A DNA stretch of 64,000 nucleotides. It comes from Neobacillus drentensis. Lineage in GTDB: Bacteria > Bacillota > Bacilli > Bacillales > Cytobacillaceae. Shown here piece after piece: positions 36,665 to 43,426 of this stretch. A program made the position numbers and the translations under genes. The DNA lies in contig NZ_CP091110.1 of assembly GCF_021560175.1 (NCBI RefSeq), forward strand, positions 2,036,001-2,100,000. Reading direction: 5' to 3'. Under the pieces are notes generated by a model that had not been told where the DNA came from, searched no databases, and was given only the letters and a program-made list of their open reading frames with translations. Numbering within the stretch: the first letter of the stretch is position 1; each line of letters starts with the position of its first letter.

Positions 36665-37399
36665 ATGTACAGTTTATTAAGTCAAATTAGTTCCGTATTA
36701 AGTAAACCATTTTTTAGTATGGCAAATAGTTTGGAATCTTGGCCCATTGTCTTTGCTTTAATTCTGGGACTAGTAGGAGCCCTTGCACCTTGTCAGCTTA
36801 CAGGGAATATTAGTGCCGTTACACTTTATGGCAATCGTTCCATTCAAAAGAAAGTAGCTTGGAAGGATGTTACTTATTTCATACTGGGTAAAATAGCAGC
36901 CTTTTCGTTATTAGGTGTATTGGTTTGGTTACTAGGTAAAGGTTTTGAACAAAATTTGCCTTTATTTTTTCCTTGGCTGAGGAGGATGATGGGCCCTTTA
37001 TTAATTTTCGTTGGTTTGTTTATGCTGGGATTCATTAAAATAAGGGGAACCTTTAATTTATTAAAACTATCTAAAGATTATAAGCATGAAAATCCATTTG
37101 CTTCTTTTATGTTGGGATTTAGTTTTTCACTCGCATTCTGTCCTACAATGTTTATCCTATTTTTCGTTACATTAATGCCAGTTGTACTGTCTAGCTCTTA
37201 TGGGTTTATTCTTCCCCCCATTTTTGCAGTTGGAACAGGTATCCCCTTATTAATCGTTATTTTAATTATTTGGTATCTTGGGGGAAGTGGTGTGGTAATG
37301 AAAAAAGGAAGAAAGTATGGAATGGTTATTCAAAAGATTGCTGGAGCTCTAATGTTAATACTAGGTATCTTTGATACAATCACATATTGGTCTCTATAA
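36665..37399 (+). CDS. DsbD/CcdA-like (DsbD_2, 'sulfite exporter TauE/SafE'-type) membrane protein
   Basis: A 244-residue protein with about six helices. The conserved APCQLTGN (Cys43, first core helix) and AFCPTMF (Cys159, fourth) place one Cys-Pro or Pro-Cys pair in each symmetrical half, as in CcdA/DsbD proteins that carry reducing power across the membrane. Relatives in copper and cytochrome-oxidase clusters keep thiols or metal centres reduced outside the cytoplasm. It lies in the metal island under promoter site 2, next to a YdhK-like lipoprotein. The start ATG 36665 has only a weak ribosome binding site (TTAGGTGATC). Confidence 0.83.
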   Translation: MYSLLSQISSVLSKPFFSMANSLESWPIVFALILGLVGALAPCQLTGNISAVTLYGNRSIQKKVAWKDVTYFILGKIAAFSLLGVLVWLLGKGFEQNLPLFFPWLRRMMGPLLIFVGLFMLGFIKIRGTFNLLKLSKDYKHENPFASFMLGFSFSLAFCPTMFILFFVTLMPVVLSSSYGFILPPIFAVGTGIPLLIVILIIWYLGGSGVVMKKGRKYGMVIQKIAGALMLILGIFDTITYWSL

Positions 37400-37413
37400 A
37401 AAGAGGCAAACAG

Positions 37414-37441
37414 AACAACGATATTTGATCGTTGTTTTTGT
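37414..37441 (+). terminator. Rho-independent terminator
   Basis: AACAACGAT pairs perfectly with ATCGTTGTT around ATTTG, followed by T-rich sequence. The following 37442-37650 holds no convincing gene. Confidence 0.85.
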
Positions 37442-37655
37442 TTGAAAGTGTAAAGACAGTCAAAAATATAAGGAAGATCTTCTTACGGAATGCCCACCCT
37501 CTAATCCATTACAAAAAGGCAATACAATTCAGATACTTGCCGTTTCACTTACCCAGTAAGAACAAAGAGGTAAATCTTTTTCAAGATAACGAAATTCATG
37601 GGTTTCAGCATTGGCTCCATCTACTAATTTACAGTTCGGTAAATTGTAATAAATT

Positions 37656-37688
37656 CTTGTCACTTTCTGCAAACTTATTTACTAAACT
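37656..37688 (+). promoter_or_regulatory. 11-bp-phased CTGCA repeat and -10, site 3
   Basis: CTTGT (37656) and CTGCA (37667) are 11 bp apart; ACTTATTT follows and TAAACT begins at 37683, again 16 bp after CTGCA. It precedes the two small genes at 37744 and 37904. Confidence 0.5.
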
Positions 37689-37743
37689 CAAAGCAGATAA
37701 AGGTACTGTATGATTTTATAAAGGAATACTGAGGAGGCCCCTT

Positions 37744-37911
37744 ATGTGTCAGAAACCTATGAAATTTACTCTCCACCAAATGGAGATGGAAAGAAAGGCA
37801 GCAATTAAAAGAGAAAATCAGTCACAAAGCTTTTTTAGGAAGTTATTTAATACACTAAGTGTTGGTAAGAAATCTAAAGATTTAGTGAAGGGTGGAGCGA
37901 AAAATGATTAA
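37744..37911 (+). CDS. 55-residue basic protein of unknown function
   Basis: Reads MCQKPMKFTLHQMEME at the start and is Lys-rich toward the end (VGKKSKDLVKGG). An AGGAGG site sits upstream of ATG 37744, and its stop overlaps the start of the next frame by 8 nt, so the two are translationally coupled. It has one N-terminal Cys and no membrane helix. Not recognised. It lies under promoter site 3 with a FeoB-associated-type peptide. Confidence 0.6.
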   Translation: MCQKPMKFTLHQMEMERKAAIKRENQSQSFFRKLFNTLSVGKKSKDLVKGGAKND

Positions 37912-38053
37912 TTGGGTTATTGGAATTGTTATTTTTGTAATTGCAGGCAGGATGTTATATAAATTTATTCAAAAATCCAAAGAAGGGAAATGCCCTTCAT
38001 GCTCTTCTGATTGCTCTTGTAGCGGAGATAATTGTATCTTCTTATTCAACTAA
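37904..38053 (+). CDS. FeoB-associated Cys-rich membrane peptide
   Basis: A 49-residue single-helix protein: hydrophobic segment NWVIGIVIFVIAG, then a cytoplasmic YKFIQKSKEGKC and a cluster of five cysteines (CPSCSSDCSC, then CIFLF). This helix-Lys-Cys arrangement is that of the FeoB-associated Cys-rich family (PF12669), normally the last gene of ferrous-iron feo operons. No feoA or feoB is here, so it may serve another metal transporter or be an iron-sensing accessory in this metal island. It overlaps the preceding gene by 8 nt. Confidence 0.75.
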   Translation: MINWVIGIVIFVIAGRMLYKFIQKSKEGKCPSCSSDCSCSGDNCIFLFN

Positions 38054-38196
38054 AGCCCGGTTACTTTAACGTAGAATTCTTCACAATCTTTTCTAAACCC
38101 TGTAAACTCCAATAACATAGATGTGTTGTCTATATTGATTACTCTTACAAGAAAAAGTGAGAGGGGTTTGTTGATTACGAACGATACTGAAACCTT

Positions 38197-38949
38197 TTAT
38201 ATAGAAATCGTATTACTACTAAAAAATATTTTTATATTTTTTCCACGTAGAATCAAATACACAAGATAGAATGCAGTGATAATTATGGTAAGAATAATTA
38301 TTTGTATGTGTGTGTATCCGACCATTGATATGTTTGCAACAAAATTATACAAAATATGAGTAATTATACAGATAGAAAGATTTCCGCTTGCTAAAATTAC
38401 TATCATAAACATAAAGCCTACAACAAATGCATTAGCTATTTGAAGGATTGTATCCCCACCAGATTGGGCAACTGCCACCATACTGATGATGTGCCCTATT
38501 GCAAAGGTAAAGCTAATGAAAGCAACTACTAAAAAATGGTTCCACTTCTTTTCCAGTGCTTTGAACATGAGACCGCGAAAGATGATCTCCTCCATAAACC
38601 CCACACCAATGTACATAATTGCCATAAAAGTAATTTCTGTTGCAGATAACGATGAGTTAATCCCGTAAATTAAATTTAAAAAAGGTAAAATGAGCAAAGG
38701 TACATAATATAACATGATAGATGACTTTTCCGTAGGCTTTGACGAAAGCCCTATATCCTCAGAAATATGCGTCCTTTTTAAATACATAAAGCAAACAACT
38801 GCTAATATCAAATTAGGAATGGCAGTTACCAAATTAAATCCTATATTCATTGAACTGGCTATATTGTCTGTAATGGTGTTAAGGACAAGATAAATTCCTA
38901 ACCAAACAAGTGAATGTAAAACTGCATTTCTTTCATAAAGTTTTTTCAA
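38197..38949 (-). CDS. CPBP-family intramembrane metalloprotease
   Basis: A 250-residue membrane protein with about eight helices. The CAAX-protease/bacteriocin-processing signature EEIIFRGLMFKALEK (about residues 141-155) supplies the Glu-Glu and Arg of motif 1, and FAIGHIISM and HILYNFVAN supply the metal-binding histidines. Such proteins process or degrade membrane peptides or confer bacteriocin immunity. It is monocistronic on the minus strand (RBS AAAGGAGG). No partner bacteriocin gene is visible. Confidence 0.9.
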   Translation of the reverse strand: MKKLYERNAVLHSLVWLGIYLVLNTITDNIASSMNIGFNLVTAIPNLILAVVCFMYLKRTHISEDIGLSSKPTEKSSIMLYYVPLLILPFLNLIYGINSSLSATEITFMAIMYIGVGFMEEIIFRGLMFKALEKKWNHFLVVAFISFTFAIGHIISMVAVAQSGGDTILQIANAFVVGFMFMIVILASGNLSICIITHILYNFVANISMVGYTHIQIIILTIIITAFYLVYLILRGKNIKIFFSSNTISI

Positions 38950-39149
38950 GATATTTTCCTCCTTTAAACGTCCTTTGTTACAAATTCTTATGCCAAGTTC
39001 TTCAAATGGCTGAATTAATAAGGCGATCTAAGGTGGATTTAAATCTGAAATTACTATGTTACCTTAATTTTACATCTAAACAACTATGATATTAATTAGA
39101 AAAATTACAAATTCGTGAAGAATTCCATTTTTAACCAATGACTGGATTT

Positions 39150-39449
39150 TAAAATGGATTCTCGTCAGCCCCCAATTTAAGCCTCTTAATCATCTCTAGC
39201 GTTTCACTCCTAGCTGTCAACATAATTATAAGGAACATCCGAAAGCTGTCTTATTTTTTTGCAGCTTGTCCAACCATCCATTTCGGGCATCATAATATCC
39301 AGGACGACCAAGTTAATTTCTTCCTTTTCAAAATAAGTTAGAGCCACTTTTCCTGAGTTGGCCTTAACGCATTTATAACCATGATGGCTATATATAATCC
39401 TAAAAGATCAGGCATTAGTTTCATCATCGACAAGTAAAATTGCCTTCAT
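39150..39449 (-). pseudogene. Decayed OmpR-family response regulator (receiver domain only)
   Basis: Reading from ATG 39449 gives MKAILLVDDETNA, then TGA at codon 14. The same frame goes on with GYKCVKANSGKVALTYFEKE and LVVLDIMMPEMDGW (the phospho-Asp motif). A frameshift after LSDVP moves IIMLTARSET into the next frame, and the end GADENPF lacks the middle of the usual GADDYITKPF. The DNA-binding domain is gone. A ribosome binding site (TGAGGATATG) survives. It is a recently inactivated two-component regulator lying in the middle of a set of promoters that carry OmpR-type 11-bp repeats. The gap 38950-39149 shows no gene. Confidence 0.85.
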
Positions 39450-39633
39450 ATCCTCACCAACTTAACAAATTTTTTACCATTATAATAAAGGGGATTTTAA
39501 AGAAACTTTGCAGATTTAATAGTTTTTCTATATTCCGAAAAATTTCACCTAGAAAATTAGGATAATAAAACTTTATTTCAATTTTGTGTCAAATGGGGGT
39601 TTTTATGTAGATGACATATTTTATACAAAAAAA

Positions 39634-39666
39634 ACTCAAAGTTTCTGCACACTTTTCAATTAAAGT
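39634..39666 (+). promoter_or_regulatory. CTGCA element and -10, site 4
   Basis: CTGCA at 39645 in GTTTCTGCACACTTTT, with a weaker upstream half (ACTCA, 39634), and TAAAGT at 39661, 16 bp from CTGCA. Confidence 0.5.
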
Positions 39667-39721
39667 GTAAGTTGTTAAGCGATTATCGTATATACACATA
39701 CTTTGGAATGAGGTGAAGACA

Positions 39722-40141
39722 TTGAAGGGAAAATGGTTGTTAATGATTATCCTTGTGGTTGTATTTTCAGGGGGAAGAATAGCTTTGGCAGATGGAGATC
39801 ATGGTAAGGCTCCATCCACAGCTAACCTAAATGGCCAGGAACATGATATGGAAGGCATGGACATGAGCGGGGGAAGCAACACTGAAAGCACCAGTAGTGA
39901 CCATAAAACAAGTGAAGGTCATGATATGGAAGGAATGACTGAAGGGGAAGACATGGAAGGTATGAATATGGAGGGCAGTAGAGGTCACAGTCATGAACCT
40001 GTCAAAGAAGAACCAGCAAACCTTAAGGTGTTAGGAACTTTTGGTGCGGTTAATCTTTCCTTTATCGTAATCGGCATTTGGAATAAATGGTTTAGAAGAA
40101 AGGATGGGTCCAATGGCAATTCCAAAAGACAAGTTGTCTAA
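39722..40141 (+). CDS. Exported Met/His-rich membrane protein (probable copper binding)
   Basis: From TTG 39722 (GAGGTG 6 nt upstream; an in-frame GTG at 39713 overlaps that site) the protein has 139 residues. It has a signal peptide ending IALA, a low-complexity stretch with repeated HDMEGM and DMEGMNMEG units (about residues 38-95), and a C-terminal helix LGTFGAVNLSFIVIGIW followed by basic residues. Met-rich, His-containing extracytoplasmic segments of this kind bind Cu(I)/Cu(II). It overlaps the polyferredoxin gene by 29 nt and is under promoter site 4. Confidence 0.75.
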   Translation: MKGKWLLMIILVVVFSGGRIALADGDHGKAPSTANLNGQEHDMEGMDMSGGSNTESTSSDHKTSEGHDMEGMTEGEDMEGMNMEGSRGHSHEPVKEEPANLKVLGTFGAVNLSFIVIGIWNKWFRRKDGSNGNSKRQVV

Positions 40142-41498
40142 AGAGAAAAAACAAATGGAAGAAAAGAAGCCTTATAATCTATTAACGATACCTATGGTTA
40201 AGAAATTCATACAAAGTAAATGGTATCCTGGCATTTTCCAATGGATTGTCCTCGCTGTATTCTCTGTAATTGTTTATGAATTGGTGGCAGGAACAGTGGA
40301 TCCGACCCGAAATGTGGGAACATCATTAACATGGGTGTTATGGTGGCCTTTAATCCCAATCTTTTTCTTAGTCATCGGTAGATTTTGGTGTACGATTTGT
40401 CCATTTGGTAAAGTAAGTGATATTGTTCGGAAAACGATCGGCAGTAATCGTCCAATGCCAAAGTTCTTGAGAAAGTATGGACTTTGGATGATTGACCTTT
40501 TCTTTATTGCCATTACCTATAGCGATCATATTTGGGGGATTGTTGAATCACCGAGAGGATCTGGTTATTTACTTCTTTTACTTGTGACAATGGTAGTTGG
40601 TACTTCTATCTTTTACGAAAGAAGAACATTTTGTAAAACTTTATGTTTTCTAGGGGGTCTTTCTGGTAACTATTCTCGTTCGGGGTCGTTAGAACTTCGA
40701 GGGACACCTGAAATATGTAAGACTTGTAAAACGCAATCTTGCTTTAAAGGAAGTGAAAAAGCGGAAGGTTGCCCAATGTTTCAATTTGTTAGAACAATGG
40801 ATACAGCAGCTGATTGTAACTTATGTGGAAACTGTGTGAAAAGTTGCCCAAATAACTCGATTCGTATATCCCCACGGGTACCTACATCTGAACTATGGGG
40901 AATTAAAAAACCAATGTTGGAGCATACATTCCTTGCGGCAGTTATTATGGGGATTGTATTTGTTCAAAACATCACAATGGTAGCAATATGGCAGGATATC
41001 TTAAACGCAATTGGATCTGTAACCGGAACAGATAATTATAATGTGAACTTTACTGTCGCCTTCATTATTGCAATGGCAATCCCAGTTGGACTCTTATATG
41101 GAACAGCCAAACTTGCTACCTTAACAGGTGGTTCAGTAGAGAAAGTAAAGAAAAACTTTATCAGATTTGGTTATGCCATTATTCCATTGGATTTAGCTGG
41201 GCACCTTGCTCACAACTTATTCCATATTATTACTGAAGGTAAAGCGATTTGGTACAACTCAGCTGCATTATTTGGTATGAATGTAACAAGGGGTGACCTT
41301 GCATTTGCACCAGCATCATCCGTTCAACTATTACAATATATTATTATAGTAATAGGAATGATTGGCTCCATTTATACTGCCTACCGTATTGGTAATAAGG
41401 GTTCATTTAAAGCATTAGCTCCATACTATGTACTAATGATATTACTAGCAGTAGCAAACATTTATTTATTCTCACTTCCAATGATGCATAGGGTTTAA
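40113..41498 (+). CDS. Membrane 4Fe-4S polyferredoxin (NosR/RdxA/CcoG-like)
   Basis: About 461 residues. N-terminal helices frame a CTICPFG motif (CxxCP) and, after further helices, a second CxxxC (CKTLCF). A soluble ferredoxin segment follows with CKTCKTQSCF, GCP and the 4Fe-4S ligands CNLCGNCVKSCP. Several helices close the protein. Such proteins move electrons from the cytoplasm to extracytoplasmic metal sites (NosR for N2O reductase, CcoG for copper reduction in cbb3 oxidase). Next to a Met/His-rich protein, a Cu(II) reductase role is inferred. ATG 40113 is preferred because AAAGG is suitably spaced; ATG 40104 is also in frame. Confidence 0.85.
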   Translation: MAIPKDKLSKEKKQMEEKKPYNLLTIPMVKKFIQSKWYPGIFQWIVLAVFSVIVYELVAGTVDPTRNVGTSLTWVLWWPLIPIFFLVIGRFWCTICPFGKVSDIVRKTIGSNRPMPKFLRKYGLWMIDLFFIAITYSDHIWGIVESPRGSGYLLLLLVTMVVGTSIFYERRTFCKTLCFLGGLSGNYSRSGSLELRGTPEICKTCKTQSCFKGSEKAEGCPMFQFVRTMDTAADCNLCGNCVKSCPNNSIRISPRVPTSELWGIKKPMLEHTFLAAVIMGIVFVQNITMVAIWQDILNAIGSVTGTDNYNVNFTVAFIIAMAIPVGLLYGTAKLATLTGGSVEKVKKNFIRFGYAIIPLDLAGHLAHNLFHIITEGKAIWYNSAALFGMNVTRGDLAFAPASSVQLLQYIIIVIGMIGSIYTAYRIGNKGSFKALAPYYVLMILLAVANIYLFSLPMMHRV

Positions 41499-41564
41499 AC
41501 GAATATAAAGTATCTGTATTTAGAAATTAAAAAATACTAAATGGCAGTATCTTTTATGAATATT

Positions 41565-41626
41565 AAAGAGCCAAAATACGCAAGTATTGTCTAAAAACTT
41601 GCATATTTTAGGCTCTTTATTTTTAT
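41565..41626. terminator. Large bidirectional terminator hairpin
   Basis: AAAGAGCCAAAATACGCAAGT pairs with ACTTGCATATTTTAGGCTCTTT and has a T run. It lies between the convergent polyferredoxin and second YdhK gene. Confidence 0.85.
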
Positions 41627-41778
41627 AGCTTATTGTGGGAAGCTACCCATTAGTATAAGTGAAATCCTTCACATCTTTTTTCCTTGATAGAATATTATTG
41701 ATATTGGAAACAGCACCCATACTTTAAGCACTCATTATTAAATGTTACTTTATATTTTATAACTAGACTCTTTGTTCA

Positions 41779-42348
41779 TTACTTAGTTGAAAGTTCACTT
41801 TCTATAACCCACTTATGATTTTTTACTATTGGTCCTCCAGTAGTCGGAATGTAATCAATCATATAAACTGTTGTGTGTACTGCTGAATTAATAGTTCCTT
41901 TTGCCCCCATCATGCCTTTCATGTGATTTGCTTCTAAGGTTACCTCCGTTCCAGGTTTTAAGGTTTTATGACCAGCCTTTTTAATCTCTTCTTGGATAAC
42001 CCATTTATGATTTTTCACCATTGGTCCTCCAGTAGTGGGAGTGTAGGTAACAGCATATGCTGTCGTATCATAAGCACCTACAATGTTTGCTTTAGTACCA
42101 TACATCCCTTTCATGTGGTCAGCTTTAACAATAACTTGACTACCAACTTTATAAGTTGGACTTTCTGCTTTTTTTAAACTTTTAGGGACTTCGGAAGAAC
42201 CTAAATGCATTTTACTTATATTTTTCTTTTTATCGTCCGTATTCATATTTTTATCGGAACTATATGGACTACTATTGCTCGTCCATGCAGATAACATCAA
42301 TACTAATATTAGCATTAAAATTCCAGTTGCAAATTTTTTACTTTCCAA
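41779..42348 (-). CDS. Second YdhK-family protein; lipobox Cys replaced by Trp
   Basis: From TTG 42348 (GGGAGG 10 nt upstream) the protein has 189 residues. It matches the YdhK protein at 35853 in layout: signal peptide, Lys/Asp-rich linker, two DUF1541 repeats with DHMKGM, YTPTTGG and NHKWV. In its signal peptide, position 22, which is the lipobox Cys in the other copy (LAAC), is Trp (LSAW, codon TGG). It therefore cannot be lipid-anchored and would be either secreted or held by its uncleaved helix. The Met/His linker is also thinner. It is the only minus-strand gene between the polyferredoxin and csoR. Confidence 0.88.
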   Translation of the reverse strand: MESKKFATGILMLILVLMLSAWTSNSSPYSSDKNMNTDDKKKNISKMHLGSSEVPKSLKKAESPTYKVGSQVIVKADHMKGMYGTKANIVGAYDTTAYAVTYTPTTGGPMVKNHKWVIQEEIKKAGHKTLKPGTEVTLEANHMKGMMGAKGTINSAVHTTVYMIDYIPTTGGPIVKNHKWVIESELSTK

Positions 42349-42709
42349 TTCTTTATGACCTCCCAATAATTTGTTTCAAAAGTGGTCTAAAAAATTGTAC
42401 ATTTACTACATTGTTTCCTCCAGCTTTTTAAATTATTTATGATTTTAAATTTAATGAATCAGATGGCATAATTTCCCACAAAACAGAATACTTCTTTTCC
42501 ACTGCACTTTCCCGTTAACATAATAACTTCTATAGGGATAAAAGAATTGAACTCTTGATGAAATAATTGCTAAATGCACAGATTCTCGATATTTATTTGC
42601 TAAAGTTAATATAGAAGACTAAATAACAGTCACTTTTCAAAGTAGGCTGGATAGGTGGACAAATTGTGAAGGCGGAGCTAAAAAGAAAAAATTTTTAAGC
42701 ACGCCTATT
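42349..42709. other. Intergenic region between the second YdhK gene and csoR
   Basis: Nothing coding is supported. It must hold the minus-strand promoter of the YdhK gene. A CTTCT/CTGCA pair 11 bp apart (42492, 42503) resembles the island's repeat, but no hexamer sits at the usual 16-bp position. Confidence 0.35.
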
Positions 42710-42733
42710 TACATAGGGTAGGGGGGTATGGTA
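42710..42733 (+). promoter_or_regulatory. CsoR operator upstream of csoR-copZ
   Basis: ACATAGGGTAGGGGGGTATG followed by GTA: G-tract pseudo-palindrome of the kind bound by CsoR copper repressors, 25 bp before the csoR start. Confidence 0.65.
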
Positions 42734-42757
42734 AGTTTAAAATAAAGGAGGGAGGTA

Positions 42758-43111
42758 ATGAATAATTACGATCCTGATAACCTGAATCAATTTAATGAGC
42801 ACGGTGTTTCCTGTGATTCCTTAACATCAGAGCGAAAAAGTCATCATTCAGATAAAACGAAACAAAATCTTGTATCAAGATTAAATCGTATCGAAGGACA
42901 GATTCGGGGTATTAAAGGTCTAATCGAAAAAGATACCTATTGTGATGATGTCATTACGCAACTTGCAGCAACTCAAGCAGCATTAAATAGTGTTGCGAAA
43001 GTTCTTTTGGAAGGCCATATGAAAAGTTGTGTGGTGGAGAGAATTCAAGAGGGCGATTATGAGGTTGTAGATGAATTGTTAACGACCATTCAAAGACTTA
43101 TAAAAAAATAA
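42758..43111 (+). CDS. csoR: Copper-sensing repressor CsoR
   Basis: A 117-residue helical repressor with a His/Ser-rich N-terminal extension. The Cu(I) ligands of CsoR are all present: Cys62 (DTYCDDV), His87 and Cys91 (EGHMKSCV). NRIEGQIRGIKGLIE is the family DNA-contacting helix. Apo-CsoR should bind the G-rich operators before itself and before copA (43393) and leave when Cu(I) binds. The ribosome binding site is AAGGAGGGAGG. It is cotranscribed with copZ, 25 nt downstream. Confidence 0.95.
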   Translation: MNNYDPDNLNQFNEHGVSCDSLTSERKSHHSDKTKQNLVSRLNRIEGQIRGIKGLIEKDTYCDDVITQLAATQAALNSVAKVLLEGHMKSCVVERIQEGDYEVVDELLTTIQRLIKK

Positions 43112-43136
43112 TTAAGATAAGAGAGGGAGTATTAAA

Positions 43137-43343
43137 ATGGAAAAAGTAACGTTAAATGTTCAAGGAATGTCTTGCGGTCATTGTGTAAAGGCGGTAGAGG
43201 GAAGCGTTGGTGCTCTAAAGGGGATCAGTTCCGTTAAAGTTGACTTAAAAGATGCTAAAGTGGATGTTGAGTTTAATGATCAAGAGGTTTCACTAGATCA
43301 AATTAAAGAAACAATCGAAGATCAAGGCTATGATGTGAAATAA
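43137..43343 (+). CDS. copZ: Copper chaperone CopZ
   Basis: A 68-residue heavy-metal-associated domain protein with the Cu(I) motif MSCGHC (Cys13, Cys16) and the usual ferredoxin-like beta-alpha-beta order ending GYDVK. It carries Cu(I) in the cytosol to the P-type pump encoded 80 nt downstream. A GAGAGGGAG ribosome binding site precedes ATG 43137. Confidence 0.95.
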   Translation: MEKVTLNVQGMSCGHCVKAVEGSVGALKGISSVKVDLKDAKVDVEFNDQEVSLDQIKETIEDQGYDVK

Positions 43344-43349
43344 AGAGAT

Positions 43350-43384
43350 CGAAAAGACGTGCTAGTGATAGCACGTTCTTTTCG
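43350..43384 (+). terminator. Stem-loop between copZ and copA
   Basis: CGAAAAGACGTGCTA pairs with TAGCACGTTCTTTTCG around GTGA. No real T run follows, so it may attenuate rather than stop transcription into copA. Confidence 0.55.
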
Positions 43385-43392
43385 AAGAAAAA

Positions 43393-43411
43393 TATACCTA
43401 TATGGGGTATA
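43393..43411 (+). promoter_or_regulatory. CsoR operator upstream of copA
   Basis: TATACCTATATGGGGTATA, with TACC/GGTA arms, matches the known Bacillus copZA CsoR site shape. It ends just before the copA ribosome binding site, so it must overlap the transcription start region. Confidence 0.65.
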
Positions 43412-43426
43412 AGGAGTTGGCTTAAA

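Noticed and set aside
37432..37713. Open frame of 93 codons between the DsbD-like gene and the small metal genes
   Set aside because: No family features, no ribosome binding site, and promoter site 3 lies inside it, so it is treated as non-coding.
42492..42524. Sixth CTGCA regulon site before csoR
   Set aside because: The 11-bp pair is present, but no TAnnnT hexamer lies at the required 16 bp and csoR already has a CsoR-type operator.
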